Below, piece by piece: positions 1 through 6,843 of a stretch of DNA of 13,441 nt. Position numbers and translations under genes: made by a program. This DNA comes from Candidatus Cloacimonadota bacterium (GTDB lineage Bacteria; Cloacimonadota; Cloacimonadia; Cloacimonadales; TCS61). The notes below the pieces were generated by a model. That model saw only the letters and a program-made list of their open reading frames with translations, did no database searches and had not been told where the DNA came from. The stretch is from positions 1-13,441 of the forward strand of contig DAOUUD010000025.1 of assembly GCA_030668345.1 (NCBI GenBank). Reading direction: 5' to 3'. Each line of letters starts with the position of its first letter. Within the stretch, counting starts at the first letter, position 1.

Positions 1-1
1 A

Positions 2-310
2 AATGATGATTCTGATCACACGGATGAAGTTATGATGAACAGCAAGCTGGGAATGGCTTTTCATCAACCATTGGATTTTATAAATTCTTCATTCGTACTT
101 TCAAGGGATATAGATTATATTTATGATTTAATATATCATTATGGCTTTGAATATCGTTATAAAGAACTACTCGGTTTCAGATTGGGATATAGCGATACAG
201 ATTTTTCTACCGGGCTTAGTTTGAAGCTATACGATTTTACTTTGGATTATGCTTTTATTACCAGTGTGCTTGCCAATACAAATCGTATTGGATTAAGATT
301 TAATTTCTAA
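2..310 (+). CDS. C-terminal end of an outer-membrane beta-barrel protein, PorV/PorQ-like (partial)
   Basis: The reading frame is open from the left edge, so this is the last roughly 102 residues of a longer protein; the Met codons at 32 and 35 are probably internal. The sequence alternates aromatic/hydrophobic and polar residues in short strands (for example TGLSLKLYDFTLDYAF) and ends RIGLRFNF with a terminal Phe, the usual signal for insertion by the BAM machinery. The late pattern of a strand, then DYAF, then a short N-containing loop and a final strand resembles PorV/PorQ and related FadL-like barrel proteins of the FCB group. The outer-membrane barrel call is fairly safe; the exact family is an inference from about 100 residues. 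It lies 11 bases upstream of a lipoprotein gene and is probably cotranscribed with it. Confidence 0.6.
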   Translation, partial: NDDSDHTDEVMMNSKLGMAFHQPLDFINSSFVLSRDIDYIYDLIYHYGFEYRYKELLGFRLGYSDTDFSTGLSLKLYDFTLDYAFITSVLANTNRIGLRFNF

Positions 311-321
311 GCGAGGAAACT

Positions 322-1128
322 ATGAAAAGAATATTTTTGCTAACAAGCATTGTAATCTTACTTATGAGTTGTACAGGAGAAGAAAATCTGGGTGTGGATT
401 CTACTCCCCCTGAACCTCCAGAATTAATACCTCACCTGGGTGATACAGGCGATGATGGTGATGAGTTTATATTTGGAAAAAATTATTACAATACGAACGA
501 TCCGGAGCTTGAAAATAACGGTATCGATGCTGTTCCGGGAGGTGACCAGATGCAGATCCAATGGCTCAATATTACAGATTCAGATATCGATTACCTGGAA
601 ATTTTCAGATTCAGTGCAGAAGATTATTTCAATGATAGTTTGGATTTTGTTGAAAAAATAGATTCAGTTGATTATTCTAATCAGTCAATCTACAGGGATG
701 AGAATGCAGCCATAAATATGGAGGAGTTGTTTTACTTTATAAGAGCAGTAGATGAAGCTGGTAATTCCACACCTTCCGATACTGTGGGTTACAAACTTTT
801 ATATAAACCTTTTCTTATACAACCTTCTAATTTTATATCCTTCTCAAATGCTAATAATATAACATTCGAATGGGCTGGAGATACCGGTTTAGTGTATCGT
901 TTACTAGTTTTTGATGTAGACCGGAACCCTCTCTGGCAATGGAGTCCTCTTGATTTAGACTCGCTTGAAACACAATATGGGGGACCTGCAATCACTCCAC
1001 CGGATACTTTAATCTGGCGGGTGGATGTATTCGGGCAATCCGGGGTTTTACATACAATCGAAGGAAATGATTATTACATCGATTCCGGGGCAGAATCAGA
1101 GGAAAGATATATATATATTACTGAATAA
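322..1128 (+). CDS. Putative lipoprotein with fibronectin type III-like domain
   Basis: A 268-residue protein beginning with a lipoprotein signal peptide: basic MKR, a hydrophobic core, then the lipobox LLMSC with Cys17 as the predicted lipidated residue. A Pro/Asp/Gly-rich linker (about residues 25-60) follows. Residues about 75-160 look like a fibronectin III fold, with a strand IQWLN, a strand YLEIFRF, and the typical FIRAVDEAGNSTPSD end. Residues 165-268 may hold a second beta-sandwich. The ATG at 322 is preceded by GAGGA at 313-317 and is followed directly by the signal peptide, so the start is well supported. It lies between a beta-barrel protein and an SLBB protein, which fits an envelope or polysaccharide-export role, but the actual function is unknown. 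The stop codon lies inside a stem-loop (1115-1151). Confidence 0.7.
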   Translation: MKRIFLLTSIVILLMSCTGEENLGVDSTPPEPPELIPHLGDTGDDGDEFIFGKNYYNTNDPELENNGIDAVPGGDQMQIQWLNITDSDIDYLEIFRFSAEDYFNDSLDFVEKIDSVDYSNQSIYRDENAAINMEELFYFIRAVDEAGNSTPSDTVGYKLLYKPFLIQPSNFISFSNANNITFEWAGDTGLVYRLLVFDVDRNPLWQWSPLDLDSLETQYGGPAITPPDTLIWRVDVFGQSGVLHTIEGNDYYIDSGAESEERYIYITE

Positions 1129-1151
1129 AGAATTCCTTGACTCAGTAATAT
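1115..1151 (+). repeat. Perfect 10-bp inverted repeat spanning the lipoprotein stop codon
   Basis: ATATTACTGA at 1115-1124 is the exact reverse complement of TCAGTAATAT at 1142-1151, with 17 bases between. AAG (1128-1130) can also pair with CTT (1136-1138), giving a bulged longer stem. It covers the end of the lipoprotein gene (stop 1126-1128) and lies 34 bases before the SLBB start codon. No T-run follows on either strand, so it does not look like a classical intrinsic terminator. An mRNA-processing or stability hairpin, or a weak attenuator between the two cistrons, is more likely. A -35-like TTGACT (1137-1142) overlaps it but has no convincing -10. Confidence 0.45.
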
Positions 1152-1184
1152 CAAATAAATACTTGGAAATTTTAAGGAGCATAA

Positions 1185-1670
1185 ATGAAAAAAATAATAT
1201 TACTTATAATTTTTCTAATGTTCTCTTCGGTTATTTTAGCTCAAACCGAAGGAGCAACTTCCGCCTATAATCCGGCATCAATATACCTTTATACCGGTAC
1301 TCTGGCCGGTACAGAACAGTTGAAGATAAAAGCTTATATCTGGGGTCAGGTACAAAAACCGGGGCTATATATTGTTCCCGATAATACAGATCTTCTTACG
1401 CTTATTTCCTCTGCTGGAGGACCTACTGAGAACGCTAAACTTTCTAAGATAAGAATCATTCGAACAACAGAAGAAGGTGATAAGGTTATCTGGGTAAATA
1501 TAAAAAAATATCTGGAAACGGGGAATCCCGATTTAATTCCAGTCTTAGAACCAGGTGATACAGTTGTTGTATCCGGTTCTACTTACTACGCTTTTACAAA
1601 GGCTGTAGATTGGCTAGCACAAATTGCTATTATTTTAAGTGTGTATGTAGCAATATCAAATATCAAGTAA
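1185..1670 (+). CDS. Small SLBB-domain protein, polysaccharide-export related, with C-terminal membrane helix
   Basis: A 161-residue protein with an N-terminal signal peptide (MKKIILLIIFLMFSSVILAQ). Residues about 47-130 form an SLBB domain: KAYIWGQVQKPGLYIVP, then LLTLISSAGGPTENAKLSKI, then the PVLEPGDTVVV ending typical of the soluble-ligand-binding beta-grasp repeats in Wza-type outer-membrane exporters. Residues about 138-158 are a hydrophobic helix. Unlike Wza it has no lipobox and no recognisable N-terminal polysaccharide-export domain before the SLBB repeat, so it is a minimal relative. The start at 1185 is backed by AAGGAG at 1174-1179. The Wzz/BY-kinase gene follows after 10 bases, the usual partner of SLBB exporters, supporting a role in exopolysaccharide secretion. 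It might dock with the kinase through its membrane helix; that is inference. Confidence 0.75.
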   Translation: MKKIILLIIFLMFSSVILAQTEGATSAYNPASIYLYTGTLAGTEQLKIKAYIWGQVQKPGLYIVPDNTDLLTLISSAGGPTENAKLSKIRIIRTTEEGDKVIWVNIKKYLETGNPDLIPVLEPGDTVVVSGSTYYAFTKAVDWLAQIAIILSVYVAISNIK

Positions 1671-1680
1671 TCGAGGAATT

Positions 1681-3966
1681 ATGCAGAGTCAATTGAATCA
1701 ATTTAGCGAAAATGCATTAGAAGAACAGGAAATTCAATTAAAAGATTATTTAAATATAATAATTCGTTACAAATGGCTGGTTGCTTTTATTTTCCTGGCT
1801 GTATTCATAGCTTTCAGCATTTACACTGCAAAAGCATCCAGAATTTACAAAGCTACTTCAAAAGTACTTTTGGAAGACAGGATGGCAAGTGATCTTCTTT
1901 TTTCTTCATTCAGCAACAAAGCCTCATCAATAAATAACAATATTCAGATATTAACAAGTTATCCGGTAATGAAAATCACCTATCAGATACTGAGAAAGAA
2001 ACCCGTTTTTACTTCTCTTCCCATCAGTAAAATTGAAAGTAATCCGGAAGGATATCTAAAAGACGGTTTATCTGTTGATACGGAACGCGAAACCGATATA
2101 TTGATCATCAATTTTGAATCTACCAGCCCCCTGGAAGCAAAAGAAGCAGCCAATGCAGCTGCTCACGCTCTTATTCAGCAAGATACGGATTATGCCCGTA
2201 TCGAGTTCAGGAATACTCGAGAATTCCTGGCAAATCAGTTGGAAGAAAATGATCGCCGGCTGCGTAATTCGGAAGAAGAATTACGAACATACAAGATCGA
2301 GCATGGTATTTCAATACTTTCGGAGGAAACTCAGGAACTAATTAAACAATCTTCAGAACTTGCTGCCATGTTTTCCGCAGCAGAAACAGAACTGGAAGTA
2401 GCAAATAATCACCTGAAATTTCTGCAAGCTGAACTTTCCGTACAAGATATATTACTTTCCGATGTTAATTCCGTTCTCTCTTCACCACTTCTGGATCAAT
2501 TGAAAAAAGAGATCGTAGAAAATCAAACACAATATGTGAATTTCCTTACCAGATCAGACTACTCTGCAGATCATCCTGAACTGAAATCTTTGAACAATTC
2601 TATTGAAAGTGCAAAAAAAAGATTGAATGAAGAGATACAGAGGATCATCTCTGTCAAGTCCGGTTCTTCCGATCCCCTGATCTATCGTTCCACTCTTATT
2701 GAAAAAATTTCTACAGCTCAGATCGATCAGAATTTAAAAGATTCAAAAGTGGTAAGTCTGCAAAAAGCTGTTGAAGATTATAATAGGAAAATGTCTATAC
2801 TTCCTGATACAGAGATTGAACTTGCCCGTCTGGAACGTAGCTATCTGATCAATGAAAAAATATACACTATGCTTATTGAAAAATTTGAAGATGCTAAGAT
2901 CGCTGAAAGATCAAAAATTGGTAATGTTCGCATTGTGGAAGAAGCCCGAGTGCCTGCAAAACCCATTAAGCCAAATAAGAAAATGAACCTGATGATCTCA
3001 ATTATTTTTGGTCTTGGAATGGGCATTGGAGCGGCATTATTGCTTCATTCTCTGGATTCTAAGATAAGAACTTTCGATGATGTGAAAAAGAATGTAGCAC
3101 TGCCAATTCTTGGTACTATTCCATATATTCATATCTATGATTCCGATCTCGATCAAATCGAGAATATGATACGCAGTAGTAAAGATAAAGAGAAGGAAGA
3201 ATTACTTACATTAAAACATTACATGGAAACAAAACTGATTACGGATTATTCACCAAAATCGTCTATTTCTGAAGCTTTTAGAATATTGAGAACTAACATA
3301 ATAGCCAGGAAGAAAGACACCGATTCATTATCAATTCTGATAACAAGTTCCGGACCAAAAGAAGGTAAATCTACCATTCATGCTAACCTGGCAACTGCCC
3401 TGGCTCAAATGGATGCAAAAGTCATTCTTGTAGATGTTGACCTCAGACGTCCTATGGTTCACACAATATTCGATTTCGAGAAGGAAAATGGCATCAGTGA
3501 TTTTCTCATTGATAAATCCAGCAATATCGAGAATATCATTAAAAATACATCTATTCCAAACCTTGATATAATTACCAGTGGCTATATACCACCAAATCCA
3601 TCCGAACTTCTTGCTTCTCATAGAATGGATGAATTGCTTGTACAGCTTAAGGAAAGCTATGATTATATTTTACTGGATTCACCCCCTGTTATTGCTGTAA
3701 CAGATTCCATGGTAATGGCAAAGAAAGTGGATCTGTTAACTCTGGTTGTGCGTATTGATAGCGCTGATAAAAATGTGATAAGAAGAGCAAAGGAACTATT
3801 GGATAATATTGATGTTAAAATAACTGGAGCAATTATAAACGGAATTCGTCCACATAAATACTATAGCAGTTACGAATATAATTACTACTATTATTACTAT
3901 TATGGAAAAGAAGAAGATAAAAAGGCTTCAGCGAAGTTCTTCAGCAAAAATAAATCTATTTCTTGA
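1681..3966 (+). CDS. Wzz/BY-kinase fusion: exopolysaccharide tyrosine autokinase
   Basis: A 761-residue inner-membrane protein that controls chain length and export of surface polysaccharide by autophosphorylating on tyrosines. A Wzz domain lies between two membrane helices (about 32-49 and 437-455), with a long coiled-coil periplasmic part and a proline-rich stretch (425-434) just before the second helix. The cytoplasmic kinase has the oligomerisation-type motif EAFRILRTNI (531-540), Walker A GPKEGKST (558-565), Walker A' VILVDVDLRRP (581-591) and Walker B ILLDSPP (663-669). The C-terminal tyrosine cluster is extreme: eleven Tyr in residues 727-741, seven of them consecutive, where the family usually has a few spaced ones. 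Kinase and adaptor are fused as in proteobacterial Wzc. The last 65 bases overlap ispE in another frame. GAGGAATT just before 1681 serves as the ribosome binding site. Confidence 0.93.
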   Translation: MQSQLNQFSENALEEQEIQLKDYLNIIIRYKWLVAFIFLAVFIAFSIYTAKASRIYKATSKVLLEDRMASDLLFSSFSNKASSINNNIQILTSYPVMKITYQILRKKPVFTSLPISKIESNPEGYLKDGLSVDTERETDILIINFESTSPLEAKEAANAAAHALIQQDTDYARIEFRNTREFLANQLEENDRRLRNSEEELRTYKIEHGISILSEETQELIKQSSELAAMFSAAETELEVANNHLKFLQAELSVQDILLSDVNSVLSSPLLDQLKKEIVENQTQYVNFLTRSDYSADHPELKSLNNSIESAKKRLNEEIQRIISVKSGSSDPLIYRSTLIEKISTAQIDQNLKDSKVVSLQKAVEDYNRKMSILPDTEIELARLERSYLINEKIYTMLIEKFEDAKIAERSKIGNVRIVEEARVPAKPIKPNKKMNLMISIIFGLGMGIGAALLLHSLDSKIRTFDDVKKNVALPILGTIPYIHIYDSDLDQIENMIRSSKDKEKEELLTLKHYMETKLITDYSPKSSISEAFRILRTNIIARKKDTDSLSILITSSGPKEGKSTIHANLATALAQMDAKVILVDVDLRRPMVHTIFDFEKENGISDFLIDKSSNIENIIKNTSIPNLDIITSGYIPPNPSELLASHRMDELLVQLKESYDYILLDSPPVIAVTDSMVMAKKVDLLTLVVRIDSADKNVIRRAKELLDNIDVKITGAIINGIRPHKYYSSYEYNYYYYYYYGKEEDKKASAKFFSKNKSIS

Positions 3967-4753
3967 TGTTCTTGGAAGATGTAGTAACAGTTACCATAAT
4001 ATAAGGACAATCTTTTCTGAAATAGAGCTTTACGACAATTTAAATTTTATTTTGACAAAAAATAGTGCTGTTAGGATTTTGACAGGCACAGATTTTATAA
4101 ATATAGAAGAAAATATTATTTATAGAGTTGCGGTCTTTATAAAAGATAAATATAAAGTGGAAGATGGAGTAGATATTGAGCTTGAGAAGAACATACCAAT
4201 TGCAGCTGGATTGGGAGGTGGTAGTAGTAATGCTGCTTTCACCATTTCAGCACTCTCGGAACTATGGAATTTGAATTTAAGTGATTTGGAGATGCACAAC
4301 ATTGCCAGGAATTTTGGAAGTGATATTAATTTTTTTCTAAAAGGCGGATGTGCTCTGGGTGAGGGACGAGGTGATAAGATAACCTCACTCGAACATATTG
4401 ATATCGATAATATTTTTCTGGTAAATCCCGGCTTTAGAATTTCCAGTGAAGAAGCTTATCAGGCAGTGCATTTTTTTAACGAAAACACACAATGGCAACA
4501 ACTGATATCAACTCATGATGTTTCCTACTGCTACAATAAACTCGAAGAAGGTATCTGCAGGAAATATCCTGAAATTAAATTCATAATAGAACATTTAAAA
4601 AATAATGGAGCAAAGAAAGCAATGCTGTCGGGTAGCGGTGCAACTGTCATTGGCTTCTCTCCCGATAGAAAGATAGCAGATAATTTTACAAAATACTATT
4701 CCAAAAAAAAATATTGGAATTGCATTACAAAAACAAAAAGGAGTACAAAATGA
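3902..4753 (+). CDS. ispE: 4-diphosphocytidyl-2-C-methyl-D-erythritol kinase
   Basis: A 283-residue GHMP-family kinase that phosphorylates the 2-hydroxyl of CDP-methylerythritol in the non-mevalonate (MEP) isoprenoid pathway. Family marks are the N-terminal AKINLFLDVLG with Lys16, the ATP-binding glycine loop PIAAGLGGGSSNAA (99-112), GSDINFFLKGG with the likely catalytic Asp141, and the C-terminal LSGSGATVIGF (242-252). Length is normal for the family. The ATG at 3902 is the only plausible start: it sits inside the last Tyr codon of the upstream kinase, and no later in-frame start precedes AKINLFL. There is no Shine-Dalgarno sequence in the run of Tyr codons upstream, so translation is probably coupled to the kinase gene. 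The 3' end overlaps spoVG by ATGA. Confidence 0.93.
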   Translation: MEKKKIKRLQRSSSAKINLFLDVLGRCSNSYHNIRTIFSEIELYDNLNFILTKNSAVRILTGTDFINIEENIIYRVAVFIKDKYKVEDGVDIELEKNIPIAAGLGGGSSNAAFTISALSELWNLNLSDLEMHNIARNFGSDINFFLKGGCALGEGRGDKITSLEHIDIDNIFLVNPGFRISSEEAYQAVHFFNENTQWQQLISTHDVSYCYNKLEEGICRKYPEIKFIIEHLKNNGAKKAMLSGSGATVIGFSPDRKIADNFTKYYSKKKYWNCITKTKRSTK

Positions 4754-5184
4754 ACATTACTGATGTAAAAGTTTTCCTGAGAGAAAGCAACCAATTAAAG
4801 GCTTTTGTTAATATCGTTATTGATGACGCATTTATCATCAGAAACATTAAGGTTATCGAAGGTGAAAATGGTCTTTTCGTAGCCATGCCAAGCCGTCGAG
4901 TTAGTTCTGGTGAATATCGTGATATCGCTCATCCTATCAACACAGAAACCAGGAACATGGTAGAGCGCATTATCATTGAAAAATACAAAGAAGTTTTACA
5001 AGATGCTTTATCTGCAGCTGAACATACTGAAGAGGAAAAACCAAAAGAAAAGCAAGAAGAAAAGCAAGAAGAAAAGCCAGAAGAACAACCAGAAGAACAA
5101 CCAGAGAAAAAACCAGAAGAAAAACCGGAAGAACAACCGGAAGAACAACCAGAAGAAAAACCAGAGGAAAAACCAGAAGAATAA
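4750..5184 (+). CDS. spoVG: SpoVG family regulator with acidic tetrapeptide-repeat tail
   Basis: A 144-residue protein. Residues 1 to about 86 match SpoVG: MNITDVKVFLRE, then IRNIKVIEGENGLFVAMPSR, then EYRDIAHPINTETRN. SpoVG proteins bind nucleic acids and act as regulators of cell division, envelope and metabolism genes. The ATG at 4750 is chosen over an in-frame ATG at 4714 because AAGGAG lies at 4738-4743 and the family starts at MxxTDVxV; it overlaps the ispE stop as ATGA. Residues 98-144 are eleven tetrapeptides of type [PQ]-[EK]-E-[KQ] plus a final PEE, strongly acidic overall and surely disordered. Most SpoVG proteins are about 85-100 residues, so the tail is an unusual addition. The ispE-spoVG-prs order is well known from Firmicutes and other phyla. 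Confidence 0.92.
   Translation: MNITDVKVFLRESNQLKAFVNIVIDDAFIIRNIKVIEGENGLFVAMPSRRVSSGEYRDIAHPINTETRNMVERIIIEKYKEVLQDALSAAEHTEEEKPKEKQEEKQEEKPEEQPEEQPEKKPEEKPEEQPEEQPEEKPEEKPEE
5041..5181 (+). repeat. Degenerate 12-bp tandem repeat encoding the SpoVG PEEK/PEEQ tail
   Basis: The last 47 codons of spoVG form a 12-base period of the form cca-gaa-gaa-(c/a)aa, with single-base variants such as cag/ccg/gag codons and early units starting with caa. Eleven full units plus a partial one are visible. The unit-to-unit drift suggests an older or less homogenised repeat than the perfect one in rpsP. The same DNA also opens a Lys/Asn-rich frame (4976-5188) that is only a by-product of the repeat. A-rich GAAG/GGAA motifs within it may also serve as ribosome-binding sequence for prs, which starts 8 bases after the stop. 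Confidence 0.85.
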
Positions 5185-5191
5185 TTAATTT

Positions 5192-6139
5192 ATGTTTTCT
5201 AGGCTTAAAATATTTACAGGCAACGCTAATGTAGAATTAGCGAATGAAGTAGCAAAATATGCAGGCATCCCCCTGGGAGATGCTGAAGTATTTAAGTTCT
5301 CCAACGATAATATTTTCGTTAAGATCAATGAAAATGTCCGCGGAGCCGACACATTTATCTTACAGCCTACTTGTTATCCGGTGAACGATAACCTGATGGA
5401 GCTGTTGATCATGATAGATGCACTTAAAAGAGCATCTGCCCGAAATATAAATTGTGTTATTCCTTCATTCGGTTATGCCAGATCCGATAAAAAAGATCAA
5501 CCCAGAGTACCCATTACGGCAAAACTAGTGGCTGATCTGCTTACTACAGCCGGTGCCAGCCGGGTTATAGCAATGGATCTGCATTCAGACCAAATCCAGG
5601 GATTCTTCAATATCCCTGTGGACCATCTGTATTCTACACCCATTTTTGTGCGCTATCTCACAGCAAATCACGATTTGTCAGACGCTGTTGTAGTTTCACC
5701 CGATACTGGTGGAACCGCCAGAGCCAGAGCAATAGCAAAAAGACTGAATTGTTCTCTGGCAATTGGAGATAAACGCAGATTAGGAAATGATGACAAAGCA
5801 GAGGTCTTAAATATCATAGGTGATGTGGAAAATAAAACTGCCATCCTTTACGACGATATTATCGATACAGGAGGTAGTTTAGCCAAAATGTCTAAAACCC
5901 TGATGGATCGCGGAGCAAAAAAAGTTTATGCTGCTTGTGCGCATGGTGTTCTTTCCGGAAATGCCATTGAAAACCTGGAAGGATCTCCCATCGAGAAATT
6001 GTACATTACGAATTCCATTCCGCTTTCACCGGAAAAGAAAAAATGTAAAAAAATCGTCCAGCTATCCATAGCCGAACTGCTGGCTATAGCTATAAAAAAG
6101 ATTCATATCGAGGAATCTCTTAGTAACTTATTCAGATAA
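5192..6139 (+). CDS. prs: Ribose-phosphate pyrophosphokinase (PRPP synthase, class I)
   Basis: A 315-residue cytoplasmic enzyme making PRPP from ribose 5-phosphate and ATP, for nucleotide, histidine and NAD synthesis. Visible motifs are the start LKIFTGNANVELA, the ATP-contact region FGYARSDKKDQPR (93-105), the divalent-metal region MDLHSDQIQGFF (128-139), VSPDTGGTARARAIAKRL (168-185), the catalytic flexible loop starting GDKRR (192-196), and the PRPP-binding signature LYDDIIDTGGS (219-229). Length equals the family norm. The usual FGYARQDRK is here FGYARSDKK, a mild change. The ATG at 5192 lies 7 bases after the spoVG stop with no strong Shine-Dalgarno, so coupling to spoVG translation is likely. 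Confidence 0.95.
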   Translation: MFSRLKIFTGNANVELANEVAKYAGIPLGDAEVFKFSNDNIFVKINENVRGADTFILQPTCYPVNDNLMELLIMIDALKRASARNINCVIPSFGYARSDKKDQPRVPITAKLVADLLTTAGASRVIAMDLHSDQIQGFFNIPVDHLYSTPIFVRYLTANHDLSDAVVVSPDTGGTARARAIAKRLNCSLAIGDKRRLGNDDKAEVLNIIGDVENKTAILYDDIIDTGGSLAKMSKTLMDRGAKKVYAACAHGVLSGNAIENLEGSPIEKLYITNSIPLSPEKKKCKKIVQLSIAELLAIAIKKIHIEESLSNLFR

Positions 6140-6147
6140 AATACTTA

Positions 6148-6160
6148 CCCACTTAGTGGG
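6148..6160 (+). promoter_or_regulatory. Palindromic stem-loop just upstream of the L25 ribosome binding site
   Basis: CCCACTTAGTGGG is a perfect 6-bp palindrome around a single central T; as RNA it would form a 5-bp GC-rich stem with a 3-base loop. It occupies most of the 38-base gap between prs and rplY and ends 8 bases before the GGAGG at 6169-6173. No T-run follows, so it is not a standard terminator. It could be an RNA element controlling L25 translation, a processing site, or a short protein-binding operator. Confidence 0.35.
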
Positions 6161-6177
6161 ATTTCAACGGAGGAATA

Positions 6178-6843
6178 ATGAACGTAAAAGTCGAAGCGAA
6201 ATTACGTGAAATAGGAAAAAAGTCTGTCCTGAAAAAATACCGAAATGAAAATCTTATACCAGGAATTATCTATGGAGAAGGGAATGAAGGATTAAAAATA
6301 CTCATTCCAAAAATTCAATTTCATAAAGATTACAAAAAAACCGTAGGGGAAGTTGCTTTCTTCAATATTCATGTTGATGGAAAGGAATTCAATACATTCA
6401 TAAAAGAAAAGCAGATTCATCCTGTAACCAGGGAATTTGTGCATATCGATTTTATGGAATTTCATAAAGGGAAAGAGATCACCCTTAAAATTCCTTTCAG
6501 ATACATTGGAGAAGCTGAAGGTATTCAAGAAGGTGGTCAGTTGGAAATTCTTCACAGAGAAATAGAAATTTCTTGCCTGCCAATAGACATTCCCGAAGAG
6601 ATCAGCATTGATGTTTCTGAACTGAAAATTGGTGATTCTATCCATTTCGGTGATATTACCATACCCGAAAATATCGAAACTAATATGTCAGAAATAACTA
6701 CTCTTGTAACTGTTCGTGCGCCTAGAAAAGAAGAAGTTATAGAAGTAGAGGAAGAAGAGGTTGAAGGTGAAGAAGCTGCAGAAGAAGGTGAAGAAACAAA
6801 AGAAGAAACTAAAGAAGAATCTTCTGATCAAGCTCCTGAATAA
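6178..6843 (+). CDS. rplY: Ribosomal protein L25, long CTC type, with acidic tail
   Basis: A 221-residue 5S-rRNA-binding protein of the large subunit, long (general stress protein CTC) form. The N-terminal L25 domain carries LIPGIIYGEG (26-35), a YGxG-containing family mark, and HPVTREFVHIDFMEF (81-95). The C-terminal TL5/CTC domain (about 100-180) contains GEAEGIQEGGQLE and a DIPEEISIDVSELKIGDSIH-type segment. Residues 185-221 are an acidic Glu-rich tail ending SSDQAPE; such tails are common in long L25 proteins. GGAGG at 6169-6173 sits 4 bases before the ATG. The stop TAA shares one base with the pth start (TAATG), so both are translationally coupled; rplY-pth is a very common pair. Confidence 0.94.
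   Translation: MNVKVEAKLREIGKKSVLKKYRNENLIPGIIYGEGNEGLKILIPKIQFHKDYKKTVGEVAFFNIHVDGKEFNTFIKEKQIHPVTREFVHIDFMEFHKGKEITLKIPFRYIGEAEGIQEGGQLEILHREIEISCLPIDIPEEISIDVSELKIGDSIHFGDITIPENIETNMSEITTLVTVRAPRKEEVIEVEEEEVEGEEAAEEGEETKEETKEESSDQAPE

Noticed and set aside
1137..1165. Possible promoter (TTGACT with TACTTG) before the SLBB gene
   Set aside because: The -10 match is poor and the -35 overlaps a hairpin arm; AT-rich DNA yields such matches often.
1025..1270. Open frame across the lipoprotein/SLBB junction
   Set aside because: It overlaps both real genes out of frame, has no ribosome binding site, and its sequence resembles no protein.
3331..3621. Minus-strand open frame inside the BY-kinase gene
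   Set aside because: It is opposite the Walker A/A' region of the kinase and shows no protein features of its own.
4714..4749. Upstream in-frame ATG extending SpoVG by 12 residues
   Set aside because: The extra residues lie inside ispE, match nothing in the family, and the AAGGAG at 4738-4743 points to the ATG at 4750.
4976..5188. Lys/Asn/Gln-rich open frame overlapping the spoVG tail
   Set aside because: It is the +1 shadow of the PEEK/PEEQ repeat; it has no family features and no own ribosome binding site, while the spoVG frame continues a conserved domain.
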